A DNA stretch of 64,000 bases, from positions 1 to 64,000 of the forward strand of contig NZ_JAATJH010000002.1 in NCBI RefSeq assembly GCF_011927835.1, read 5' to 3'. The notes below the pieces were generated by a model. That model saw only the letters and a program-made list of their open reading frames with translations, did not search any database and had not been told where the DNA came from. The DNA comes from Neolewinella antarctica. Lineage in GTDB: Bacteria; Bacteroidota; Bacteroidia; Chitinophagales; Saprospiraceae. This document shows positions 36,824 through 45,472 of this stretch, piece by piece (positions within the stretch are counted from its first letter, which is position 1; each line of letters begins with the position of its first letter). A program made the position numbers and the translations under genes.

Positions 36824-36856
36824 GACCTCCCGGTTGATAATTATGGTCGGGAGGTC
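36824..36856 (+). terminator. Terminator-like hairpin
   Basis: GACCTCCCG (36824-36832) pairs perfectly with CGGGAGGTC (36848-36856) across a 15-base loop, followed by GTTGATTTT. It is placed 35 bp after the stop of the three-module protein. Confidence 0.65.
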
Positions 36857-36880
36857 GTTGATTTTGCCTTCTGATTTTTG

Positions 36881-36988
36881 TAACTGACCTCACGCAACCG
36901 GATTATACCACGTAGCACGAAGTACTGCGTAGCCATACACCGCTTTTTTGTGCTTTTGTGGCGAAAAAAATCTGCGTAACATTAGTTT
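36881..36988. repeat. Palindromic intergenic element, family 2, copy D (short)
   Basis: Begins TAACTGACCTCACGCAACCG and ends TGCGTAACATTAGTTT, in reverse orientation relative to copy A. One arm of the CACAAAAG hairpin is missing, so it is a shortened copy of about 108 bp. It lies between a terminator and the second GH30 gene. Confidence 0.75.
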
Positions 36989-37005
36989 GTAATATTTAAT
37001 TTCAT

Positions 37006-38484
37006 ATGCTCCTTAAACAACAAAGCAAACTCTTTTCCCTCCTGACCCTGCTCCTCCTGCTGGTCTGCGGATGCGGCGATGATGACATTCCCGTGCCCAC
37101 GGTCCCGATGGAAGAAGAGGAACCCACACCAACGGGTGAACCGGGGACCGTTACGGTCTGGACGACCAACGGCGAAGGTTCCGTCCTACTGTCAAAGTCT
37201 ACGAACTTACTCCCCTTCAAGGCGGGCCTGACCGGCGGAATACCCATTGGTATCGACACGTCCACGGCACTGCAAACGATCGACGGCTTCGGAGCCGCCC
37301 TTACCGGTTCTTCGGCGTTCGTGCTCCGGGAACACCTGACGGACGCTAAACGGGCAACCTTACTACGGGAGTTGTTTACCCCGGAAGCGGGAATCGGCAT
37401 CAGCTTCATGCGGATAACCATCGGTGCTTCCGACTTTTCTACGGCTGATTATACCTATAATGACAACCCCGCCGGAGGAGCCGATCCGGATCAATCCGAA
37501 TTCAGCCTCGGCCGGGATACGGATCACCTCGTTCCGGTTCTTCAGGAAATAATGGCCATCAGTCCCGATTTAAAGATCATGGCAACGCCCTGGAGCGCTC
37601 CGGCCTGGATGAAAACGAACGGTGACATCCGCAACGGTGGCCAGCTTCGGGGAGACCTGTTGAGTAGTTATGCGCAATACTTTGTGGTCTATCTCCGGGC
37701 GATGTCCGCGGCCGGTATTTCGATCTACGCCATTTCAGTGCAAAACGAACCCCTGCTCGCTAGTGGTTACCCAACGATGGAAATGGAGGCCGCCCAGCAG
37801 AGCACGTTTATCCGTGACCACCTCGGTCCTGCCCTGGCCGCTGCTGACTTAGACACCAAAATCATTATTTACGATCACAACTGGGATGATATCAAGTATC
37901 CGCTCGACGTCCTGAGTGATGACGCGACCAAAGAATTTATCGCCGGCACCGCATTCCACTGCTATGCGGGTGACGTAAGTGCTATGAGCCAGGTCAACAC
38001 CCAGCATCCCGACCGGGGCATTTATTTTACGGAGTGCTCGGGTGGGGGGTTCTCGACTGATTTCGGTACCAACCTTTCCTGGAATACCGATAATTTGCTG
38101 GTAGGCGCCACCCGCAATTGGGCGAAAACAGTATTGTTCTGGAACCTCGCGCTCAACGAAAATAGCGGCCCGCAAAATGGTGGCTGTAAAGATTGCCGGG
38201 GTGTCGTTACCATCAATGCGGGAAATGGAAACATTAGCCGGAACGTCGAATACTATTTATTAGGGCACACGGCCAAATTCGTTCAGCCGGGCGCCGTCCG
38301 GATACCAACACCGACGCGCCGGGGAGAAGGCATTTCCCAGGTCGCTTTCCTCAATCCGGATCGTAGTCGAGTACTCGTGGCTTTTAATCACAACAGTCAA
38401 ACGTCCACCTTACGGGTAACCGAAGGCGGCGATAGCTTTCAGTACAGCCTGCCGGCCGGTAACCTTGTCACTTTTACCTGGTAA
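37006..38484 (+). CDS. GH30 glycosidase, surface lipoprotein
   Basis: 492 residues. The lipoprotein signal has its Cys in LLVCGCGDDD, and the Asp run after it resembles a surface-export signal. The GH30 domain spans about 70-492 with acid/base E248 (VQNEPLL) and nucleophile E343 (YFTECSG), and the ATPWSAPAWMKTNG block shared with the first GH30. It lacks the lectin and T9SS modules of its paralogue. Lipid anchoring suggests on-surface cleavage, next to SusC/D, of fragments released by the secreted enzyme. Its TAA stop is the first triplet of palindromic element E. Confidence 0.93.
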   Translation: MLLKQQSKLFSLLTLLLLLVCGCGDDDIPVPTVPMEEEEPTPTGEPGTVTVWTTNGEGSVLLSKSTNLLPFKAGLTGGIPIGIDTSTALQTIDGFGAALTGSSAFVLREHLTDAKRATLLRELFTPEAGIGISFMRITIGASDFSTADYTYNDNPAGGADPDQSEFSLGRDTDHLVPVLQEIMAISPDLKIMATPWSAPAWMKTNGDIRNGGQLRGDLLSSYAQYFVVYLRAMSAAGISIYAISVQNEPLLASGYPTMEMEAAQQSTFIRDHLGPALAAADLDTKIIIYDHNWDDIKYPLDVLSDDATKEFIAGTAFHCYAGDVSAMSQVNTQHPDRGIYFTECSGGGFSTDFGTNLSWNTDNLLVGATRNWAKTVLFWNLALNENSGPQNGGCKDCRGVVTINAGNGNISRNVEYYLLGHTAKFVQPGAVRIPTPTRRGEGISQVAFLNPDRSRVLVAFNHNSQTSTLRVTEGGDSFQYSLPAGNLVTFTW

Positions 38485-38642
38485 CAGACCTGACGCGACC
38501 CGATTGTGCTACACAGCACGAAGTACTGCAAAACAAAAGACACAAACACAAAAGAACAAATAAACAGTGCTTCGGCGCAGCCGCACACCGCTTTTTTGTG
38601 CTTTTGTGTTTGTGTGGCAAAAAAATCCGCGCACAACAAGTT
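38482..38642. repeat. Palindromic intergenic element, family 2, copy E
   Basis: Begins TAACAGACCTGACGCGACCC in reverse orientation. It contains ACACAAACACAAAAG and its complement CTTTTGTGTTTGTGT around a CGGCGCAGCCG-type centre. The right terminus is degraded. The element's first three bases are the stop codon of the GH30 gene. Confidence 0.75.
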
Positions 38643-38677
38643 TTTCCTAATATCACGAGTTCAATAAAATTCATTCG

Positions 38678-40993
38678 ATGCGTTTCCCAAAATTATTACT
38701 TGCCCTCGTGGTGATAGGAGCTGTCTTTTTTAGTACTACTTTCTTGCCCACTTCTCCCGGGCGGTCCGTCGCCAACGGGGGCGTTGCGGATGCTCACTTA
38801 CAGCTAGCGGATTCGCTGCTGCAACTAATGACTTTTACCGAAAAGCTCGGTCAGTTACAGCAACTCGACGGCGGTATAAGTTATAACGACCTGCCCCGTC
38901 TGATTACCGAAGGCAAAGTAGGTTCGGTGCTTAATGAAGTTAATCCCGAGCGTAATGCGGAATACCAAAGAATAGCCCGGGAAAAAAGTCGGTTGGGCAT
39001 TCCGCTGCTCATCGGGCGGGACGTCGTGCACGGGTTTAGGACCATCTTTCCGATCCCCCTGGGCCAGAGTGCGTCCTGGAATACGGAACTGGTACGGGAG
39101 GGGTCTCGCATTGCCGCGGAGGAGGCGAACGCGGCAGGAGTCAACTGGACTTTCGCGCCAATGATCGACGTAGCACGTGATCCCCGCTGGGGCCGCGTCG
39201 CGGAGTCACCGGGGGAAGATCCTTTTTTGACGGCGGAAATGGGCGTAGCGATGATCGAAGGTTTCCAGGGGGAGGACATGAGTGCGCCCGGGCGAATTGC
39301 TGCCTGCGCGAAGCACTTTGCGGCTTACGGAATGGCCGAAGGTGGCCGGGATTATAATTCCGCCATCGTCGGGGACCGGTATCTGCACGAAGTTTACCTG
39401 CGACCGTTCAAGGCAGCGGTTGCCGCCGGGGCCGGGTCGTTCATGACGTCGTTTAATGAAATCAATGACGTGCCTGCTTCGGGCAATCAGTATTTATTAC
39501 GGGACGTATTGAAGCAAAAATGGAATTACCCCGGTATGGTCGTCAGTGATTGGGAATCGATCACGGAAATGATCGCACACGGTTACTCCGAAGACCCTAA
39601 AGCGGCGGCACTGGCTGCGATGAAGGCGGGCGTTGATATGGAAATGACCAGTACTTCTTATAACGATCATTTGGGAAACCTTATCGAAGAGGGTAAAGTC
39701 GATAGTAAGCTTATTGACGATGCGGTAAAGCGTATTTTGGTGCTCAAGTCGCGGTTGGGGCTTTTCCAAGGGGCGCGGTCGCGGGCGACGCGACAGTTAG
39801 TCCCGACTCAGTCGCGGATGCAATGGGCGGTTCAAAAGCAAGGAACGGACTACCTCGAAACTGCGAAACAGGCGGCCATAGAAAGTGTAGTCTTGCTCAA
39901 AAACGAGAACCAAACGCTTCCCTTATCTACCACCCTAAAGTCAGTAGCGGTCATCGGCCCACTCGCCGACGCACCCCACGAGCAACTGGGTACCTGGTCG
40001 TTCGACAGCAAAAAAGAGGATTCGCAAACACCCCTTACCGCACTACGCACTGCGCTGGCTGGTCAGGCTACCGTCAACTACGCTTCCGGCCTGAAGATCA
40101 GCCGCACCAAAACCGACGAGGGTTTCGCGGAAGCGCTGGCCGCCGCCCGTGCGTCCGAAGTCGTGTTGTTCTTCGCCGGTGAGGAGGCGATCCTGTCCGG
40201 AGAAGCACATAGCAGGGCACACCTGAACCTTCCCGGTGCCCAGGAAGAATTACTGAGTCAGATCAGTGCGCTCGGTAAGCCAGTTGTTTTGATAATTATG
40301 GCTGGTCGCCCACTCATCCTCACGGACCTGTTACCCAAAGTAGATGCCTTACTTTACGCCTGGCACCCGGGAACGATGGCTGGCCCCGCGCTGAGCGACC
40401 TGCTATTAGGAAAGGCAAACCCCTCCGGTCACCTACCGATCACCTTCCCCAGGGCCGTCGGGCAAATCCCCGTTTATCACGCCCATAAGAACACGGGCCG
40501 CCCCGCGTCGGCTGATAACTGGGTGCCAATTGATAGCATTCCCGTACAAGCCTGGCAAACCTCACTGGGTAATACTTCCCATTACCTGGACGAAGGATTT
40601 ACGCCATTACTCCCCTTCGGCTACGGACTGTCGTATACGGATTTCTCCTACGGCCCACTCCGGTTGGAAAAGGAAGCATACGGAAAAGAAGAAACGATTA
40701 CCGTCTCCATCGACGTCACGAACACGGGTAAAGTAAACGGCAAAGAAGTCGTACAACTCTACCTACGCGATCACTTCGCCAGCGTCACCCGCCCCGTACG
40801 GGAACTAAAGGCCTTCCAGAAAATTAACTTGGCTGCCGGCGAGCGTCGTACGGTAAGCTTTGAGCTGTCTCCCGAAGAACTTTCTTTTTATCGGGACGAC
40901 CTTACTTATGGTACGGAAACCGGTGAGTATACGGTTTGGGTTGGGGCGGATGCCGGGGTGGAAAAGGGGGTGGTGTTTCGGACTGGCGAATAG
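38678..40993 (+). CDS. bglX: GH3 beta-glucosidase (BglX-like)
   Basis: 771 residues. An N-terminal hydrophobic segment (LLLALVVIGAVFFSTTF) serves as signal or anchor. The GH3 TIM-barrel (about 50-360) has RDVVHGFRTIFPIPLGQ, KHFAAYGMAEGGRDYN and nucleophile D291 in VVSDWESI. The alpha/beta sandwich (about 385-620) follows, with the C-terminal fibronectin-III-like domain (about 660-765). It cleaves terminal beta-linked glucose from oligosaccharides in the periplasm. Around residues 366-386 the linker GARSRATRQLVPTQSRMQWA is encoded by DNA matching the dispersed GC-rich repeat, an in-frame oddity. Last gene of the PUL. Confidence 0.94.
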   Translation: MRFPKLLLALVVIGAVFFSTTFLPTSPGRSVANGGVADAHLQLADSLLQLMTFTEKLGQLQQLDGGISYNDLPRLITEGKVGSVLNEVNPERNAEYQRIAREKSRLGIPLLIGRDVVHGFRTIFPIPLGQSASWNTELVREGSRIAAEEANAAGVNWTFAPMIDVARDPRWGRVAESPGEDPFLTAEMGVAMIEGFQGEDMSAPGRIAACAKHFAAYGMAEGGRDYNSAIVGDRYLHEVYLRPFKAAVAAGAGSFMTSFNEINDVPASGNQYLLRDVLKQKWNYPGMVVSDWESITEMIAHGYSEDPKAAALAAMKAGVDMEMTSTSYNDHLGNLIEEGKVDSKLIDDAVKRILVLKSRLGLFQGARSRATRQLVPTQSRMQWAVQKQGTDYLETAKQAAIESVVLLKNENQTLPLSTTLKSVAVIGPLADAPHEQLGTWSFDSKKEDSQTPLTALRTALAGQATVNYASGLKISRTKTDEGFAEALAAARASEVVLFFAGEEAILSGEAHSRAHLNLPGAQEELLSQISALGKPVVLIIMAGRPLILTDLLPKVDALLYAWHPGTMAGPALSDLLLGKANPSGHLPITFPRAVGQIPVYHAHKNTGRPASADNWVPIDSIPVQAWQTSLGNTSHYLDEGFTPLLPFGYGLSYTDFSYGPLRLEKEAYGKEETITVSIDVTNTGKVNGKEVVQLYLRDHFASVTRPVRELKAFQKINLAAGERRTVSFELSPEELSFYRDDLTYGTETGEYTVWVGADAGVEKGVVFRTGE

Positions 40994-41082
40994 TTGGCTT
41001 TGATCACGAGAGGTTTTCAACACATAATGCACAAAAGGAAGAGAAAAACACAGAATGGAAAGAATTAGTAACTAACTGACGT

Positions 41083-41234
41083 TACACAGATTTTTTCGCC
41101 ACACAAACACAAAAGCACACAACAGTGGTGTTCGGCTGCGCTAAATCATCATTTGCTTATTCTCTTGTGCTTGTGTGTTTTGCTGCGCAGTACTTCGTGC
41201 TATGTGACCTAATCCGGTTGCAAAAGGTCAGCAA
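41083..41234. repeat. Palindromic intergenic element, family 2, copy F
   Basis: Begins TAACTGACGTTACACAGATT and ends near TTGCAAAAGGTCAGCAA. The internal arms CACACAAACACAAAAG and CTTGTGCTTGTGTG form the hairpin. It is inserted within the longer B-subtype element. Confidence 0.78.
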
Positions 41235-41245
41235 CTAAGCTGTTC

Positions 41246-41429
41246 CATACTACTGGACATTTTCTCCAGACGCTTGGAGGACCTCAACAATTTCGCCTTC
41301 GGCTTCACGGCAGAGGACGCTCCAAGGTCCTCAAATAGGTTTTTGGAACCTTGGAGCGTCTCGAAACTAAAGCGTAGCGAAGGGTTTCGAGTCCTCCAAG
41401 CGTCCGATTTGAAAATGTCCAGTAGTGTG
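41246..41429 (+). mobile_element. 184-bp MITE-like element, copy 3
   Basis: Ends CATACTACTGGACA and TGTCCAGTAGTGTG with perfect 9-bp direct repeats AAGCTGTTC at 41237-41245 and 41430-41438. Same orientation as copy 1. It sits at the right border of the palindromic element F. Confidence 0.92.
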
Positions 41430-41581
41430 AAGCTGTTCATACTATTTTGTGCTTATGTTTTATTATGTGTCTTTTGTGTTCCCCGCCTTACTATCTTGTC
41501 AGTGGTTCGCTACGAGTGTTCGGACAAAAAACCAGCTGGCTGCGCTGGCTGATTTATTTATCCGACCACCTGCGCACGTAA

Positions 41582-44500
41582 TCACCCAAACTCCCGCACG
41601 TAACCATTCAAATTAACCTCCCGAGGCAAAGCCATCTTCTTCTTAAGCCGGTATTTAGCCTGTTCCACCCCATTAAGGGTAATGTTAAGTATGGAGGCAA
41701 CCTCCCGGTTATTAAGTTCCATTCGAATAAAGCAGCAGAGCCGGCTATCATTAACGGAAAGGGTAGGGTGGACCTCCCGGAGGCGACCCACGAAGTTCTG
41801 GTAGCCCTGGTCGAAGATGAGTTGGAATTGTTCCCAGTAATCTTCCTGGGTGAGTTCCTGGTCGATGACGCGAATGACCGAGCGTAATGATTTAGCGGGG
41901 GCAGTTTCCTCTTTTGCGTTCAGGAGCTGGATTTTGTTCTTCAGGTCGTTGAGAAACTTGTTTTTGTGCGCCATCTGGAGCAGCGAAGCACCCAGTTCGG
42001 ACTGCTTGGTGGCGACTTCTTCCTTCAGGGTTTGGTTCTTTAGGCTAAGAATTTCCCGTTCTCTGGCCAGGGCTTGTTGTTGGTACCGTTCCCGTTGGCG
42101 GCTGAGTAGAAACTTATTCAGCAGATAAATAGATAAAAGGCCGAGTGCGATAATTCCGATGATAAACCAGCGTGTTTGCCAGAACGGAGGCTGTACGATT
42201 ACGGACAGGGGAGGGGAGGGTTCACCCCAAACACCATCCGCTCCGGCAGCCTTGACGTGCAACCGGTAAGTTCCTCCCTCAAGATTAGAATAGTAAGCCA
42301 TTCGTTCTCCCGGGGCGGTAAGGTTCCAGTCCTCATCAAAACCTTCTAACCGGAAAGCGTAACGTATTTCCTGCGGGCTTGGGTAGGCCGGCGCGGCGAA
42401 GTAAAACGCGATTCCCCGATCCTGGTAAGTGAGATTTATCTCCGTATCCCGGTCGTTGAGGTCGCCGGATAGTATTTGTCGTCCGTTCCGCCCGCCGGGT
42501 AGGACGGTGCGGTTGGCTAACTGAAGTTCGGCAATGAGGACTTCCGGGGCGGCCAGCGACGGGTGCATCCGGTCCGGATCGACGACGGAAAAGCCGTTGA
42601 CGCCGCCGAAGATCAAAGTGCCGTCGGCTAGTTTCTGGATCGCTCCGGGGTTATAAAGATTATACCCCAATTCTTTTTCCGCAGCCATTTCGAGTAGACT
42701 ATTATCGGTCGTATTCCAACGGAAGATCTGCTTGAGACCGGTGATCCAGAAGAACCCTTCATCGTCAGTGGTTATCCCGTTGACCATCTCGAAAGGATAG
42801 CCATTCGATTTATTAAAACGAGTAAATTTCTCCTCACCGGCGCTTAGTGAATTGAGCCCATTGTACTCCGTCCCGATCCACAGCGTCCCGGCTGAATCCT
42901 GGAACAGGTGACGAATCTCATCACTACTGATACTGTTAGAATCTTCGGGAGAATGCTGAAACCGTTGGAAAGTGCCGGAGCTAAGGTCCACCCGGTTGAG
43001 GCCTGAATGCTCGGTGGCAACCCACAAATACCGTCCGTTTTGATCGAGTAAAATATCGGTGACCAGGAGGCCGGATAATGACTGCTCATCATTTGGTTGG
43101 GGCGTGAAATGCTGAAATGCTTCGGTGCCGGGCGGCAGGTAATCAAGTCCTCCGCCGAGTAGCCCGACCCAAACCCCTCCGGTCGGATTAATGGCCAAAT
43201 CCCAGACATTGTCGTGGGCGAGGCTTTCCGGCTGGTCTTCATCGTGGCGAAATTTGGTGACTGTTTTGGTGCTTTGGTCGAAGTATCCCAGCCCCCCGGC
43301 GTAAGAGCCGTACCAGAGTCCACGGTTACCATCCGGGGCGAGCGCCGTAATTACATTATCTATTTCTGCCCCTTTACCCTGCACCCGCGTCCGCGCCCGC
43401 TGATTCTTAAGCTCCATCAGCTCGTCGCCGAAGGAGAACAGGCCGCCGCCATCGGTGCCCAACCAGGTCGTGCCTTCCTGATCTTCAGCCACCGCCAGTA
43501 CGGAGCGGAGGCCCCGCGCTCGTTCCAGATCATACCGCCGGTCGGTGACGAAAGGTGGTTGAATGGCCCGGTGCACGTTGAGACCGCCGTTGAAAGAGCC
43601 GACCCAGAGGTTGCCGGCACCGTCGAAAAGCAAGTGGTAAAGCGCGTCGGTATTGAGGGAAGAGGCCCGCGTGGCGGCGTAAGTAAATGCTTCCTGGCGA
43701 CCGGTAGCCGGGTCGATAAGGTTGAGCCCGCCGCCGTCCGTACTTAACCAAATGTTGCCGTTCCGGTCTTCCGCGATGTCGGTAACGATGGGGTGGCTGA
43801 CCTGCCCGGGCGCGTCGTATTGTTGCCATTGCTCACGCTCCGGCTGGTAGCGATACACGCCACTTCCCGAGGTCGCTACCCATACGTCGCCGTTGCCGGT
43901 CAGGCAGAGGGCTTTGTCGAAACTACTGAGGTCGTCGGCGTCCGGCGCGTGCAGTACTTCGATGCGCCGCTCGGAATAATTAATTAGATTAAGGCCTTTG
44001 CCGGAGGTTGCGACGTACACGTTTCCGTTCTCGTCTTCCACGAAATCAAAAACAAAATCGCTACTTATTTGACCCGTAAACGGAGATTCGGCGTAGGTAG
44101 AAAAATGGTGGAGTAGCTCCCCCGCTTCGTCGAGCACGATCACGCCGCCGCCGAAAGTACCGATCCAGACGAGGCCGCGGCTGTCCTGAAAAAGTGCCCG
44201 GACGGTGATGGTCGACCAGTCTACCGGGCTGTCTCCTGCTCCACCCAGCGAAAAGGGCGTGAAGCGTCCGGTGCGCTTGTCGTAAATGCTGATTCCCTTG
44301 TCGCGGTGGCCGGCCCAGATGCGCCCCTGGCGGTCTTCGAGCAGCGAAAGTACTTGCGGACCGTTGATGGACCCCGTTTCGTCCCCCGGCGTAAATACCC
44401 GAAAATCATAGCCGTCGTAGCGATTCAGGCCGTAGCGGGTGCCGATCCAGAACAGGCCGGAATTGTCCTGAATGATGGTGTAAACCGTGTTGTGGGAGAG

Positions 44501-44596
44501 ACCGTCACCGACCGTCAGATGCTCGAAGGGTGGGGATTGGCTTGTTAATAAGAGGCCAGCCAGCAGTAAGAAAAGAATATTGAAAAATCTTGGCAT
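41582..44596 (-). CDS. Sensor-propeller transmembrane HTH regulator of the PUL
   Basis: 1004 residues. After a signal peptide (NILFLLLAGLLLTSQS) come many two-component-regulator propeller repeats (patterns DNSGLFWIGTRYGLNRYDG, DRQGRIWAGH, DSRGLVWIGTFGG) forming two seven-bladed propellers to about residue 690. A Y_Y_Y domain (about 730-795: YAFRLEGFDEDWN), one TM helix (WFIIGIIALGLLSIYLL, about 803-820) and a coiled coil follow. The C-terminal LuxR-like HTH reads ELNNREVASILNITLNGVEQ. No kinase or receiver domain is present, unlike full hybrid two-component systems. It presumably senses oligosaccharides in the periplasm and regulates the convergent PUL. Confidence 0.9.
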   Translation of the reverse strand: MPRFFNILFLLLAGLLLTSQSPPFEHLTVGDGLSHNTVYTIIQDNSGLFWIGTRYGLNRYDGYDFRVFTPGDETGSINGPQVLSLLEDRQGRIWAGHRDKGISIYDKRTGRFTPFSLGGAGDSPVDWSTITVRALFQDSRGLVWIGTFGGGVIVLDEAGELLHHFSTYAESPFTGQISSDFVFDFVEDENGNVYVATSGKGLNLINYSERRIEVLHAPDADDLSSFDKALCLTGNGDVWVATSGSGVYRYQPEREQWQQYDAPGQVSHPIVTDIAEDRNGNIWLSTDGGGLNLIDPATGRQEAFTYAATRASSLNTDALYHLLFDGAGNLWVGSFNGGLNVHRAIQPPFVTDRRYDLERARGLRSVLAVAEDQEGTTWLGTDGGGLFSFGDELMELKNQRARTRVQGKGAEIDNVITALAPDGNRGLWYGSYAGGLGYFDQSTKTVTKFRHDEDQPESLAHDNVWDLAINPTGGVWVGLLGGGLDYLPPGTEAFQHFTPQPNDEQSLSGLLVTDILLDQNGRYLWVATEHSGLNRVDLSSGTFQRFQHSPEDSNSISSDEIRHLFQDSAGTLWIGTEYNGLNSLSAGEEKFTRFNKSNGYPFEMVNGITTDDEGFFWITGLKQIFRWNTTDNSLLEMAAEKELGYNLYNPGAIQKLADGTLIFGGVNGFSVVDPDRMHPSLAAPEVLIAELQLANRTVLPGGRNGRQILSGDLNDRDTEINLTYQDRGIAFYFAAPAYPSPQEIRYAFRLEGFDEDWNLTAPGERMAYYSNLEGGTYRLHVKAAGADGVWGEPSPPLSVIVQPPFWQTRWFIIGIIALGLLSIYLLNKFLLSRQRERYQQQALAREREILSLKNQTLKEEVATKQSELGASLLQMAHKNKFLNDLKNKIQLLNAKEETAPAKSLRSVIRVIDQELTQEDYWEQFQLIFDQGYQNFVGRLREVHPTLSVNDSRLCCFIRMELNNREVASILNITLNGVEQAKYRLKKKMALPREVNLNGYVREFG

Positions 44597-44834
44597 CGAG
44601 CTGGGGTGAGGGGGCGTAACTAGGAGGAGGTAAAGAATGAAGGTACAGCAAACGAATGTATGAATAGCGGCGTGGATTCGTCCGCATATACCAGACAGGC
44701 TGCCTTTATGCTGGTTGTTGTTTCGTTAGTGCTTTTTCGGGGCGCGGTCGCAGGTGCAGGGGTAAGCCGGAAGGGGAGCAGGGGGTTCTGGGCCAGGGCC
44801 AAATAGCTTTTCCCCTAATGGTCTTGGTTTTGAA
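44597..44834. other. Upstream region of the PUL regulator
   Basis: It contains the GC-rich family 3 repeat at about 44736-44790 (GGGCGCGGTCGCAGGTGCAG, then GTAAGCCGGAAGGGGAGCAG). No gene is seen. The regulator's promoter should lie within 44600-44700. Confidence 0.5.
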
Positions 44835-45190
44835 TTACTGATGTTACGCAGATTGTTTCGCCACACAAACACAAAAGCCATACTACTGGACACTTTCCCC
44901 AGACGCTTGGAGGACCTCAATAATTACGCCTTCGGCTTCACGGCAGAGGACGCTCCAAGGTCCTCAAATAGGTTTTTGGAACCTTGGAGCGTCTCGAAAC
45001 TAAAGCGTAGCGAAGGGTTTCGAGTCCTCCAAGCGTCCGATTTGAAAATGTCCAGTAGTGTGCACAAAAGCACAAAAAAGCGGTGTACGGTTAAGCCGAA
45101 GTACCGCTTACTTATTCTTTCGTGTTTGTGGGTTTTGCTTCGCAGTACTTCATGCTGTGTGGTATAATCCGATTGCGTAAGGTCAGTGAA
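44835..45190. repeat. Family 2 element, copy G, interrupted by a MITE
   Basis: Left part TTACTGATGTTACGCAGATT...CACAAAAGC (44835-44878). Right part is 45063-45190, ending TGCGTAAGGTCAGTGA. The intervening 184 bp is MITE-like copy 4. Removing it and one CACAAAAGC copy restores a continuous family 2 element like copy C. Confidence 0.88.
44879..45062 (+). mobile_element. 184-bp MITE-like element, copy 4 (nested)
   Basis: Ends CATACTACTGGACA and TGTCCAGTAGTGTG. The 9-bp direct repeats CACAAAAGC at 44870-44878 and 45063-45071 match the uninterrupted sequence of family 2 elements, so both the insertion site and the target duplication are directly visible. Confidence 0.93.
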
Positions 45191-45472
45191 TAAGGCAGAA
45201 CGTCAGCGTCCTATCTCGATAATCCATATTTGTGACGTTAATGATTAAATTCGAACGTAAGCGTGTATTTCAAATGATTTAGGTGCTCAGGGGTGTGATT
45301 GGATGTATGTTTCGTTATATTGTAAGGTCAAAATATTAATAGTTCTCAGTCTGAGTCATGACTGTAAGCTTAGCCCAGCGACCGTAAAAAATTGTTGAGG
45401 CAGGTCTAAGGGTAGACACGCACACTTTCAAACATTACGGCTTTGCGGGAACGCGAAGCCAAAAACACAATT
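45191..45472. other. Leader of the amidohydrolase gene
   Basis: AT-rich; no gene or strong hairpin was recognised. The promoter of the amidohydrolase probably lies here. Confidence 0.35.

Larger units (their letters stand above)
41008..41500. repeat. Family 2 (B-subtype) element split by two insertions
   Basis: The flanks AACACATAATGCACAAAAGG (about 41020) and ATTTTGTGCTTATGTTTTAT (about 41441) match the two halves of element B at 4825-5026. The interior is filled by a C-subtype palindrome (41083-41234) and a 184-bp MITE-like element (41246-41429). This gives three layers of insertion. Confidence 0.65.

Noticed and set aside
43214-43747. 177-residue frame antisense to the PUL regulator
   Set aside because: Lies wholly inside recognisable propeller repeats of the opposite strand; composition is not protein-like.
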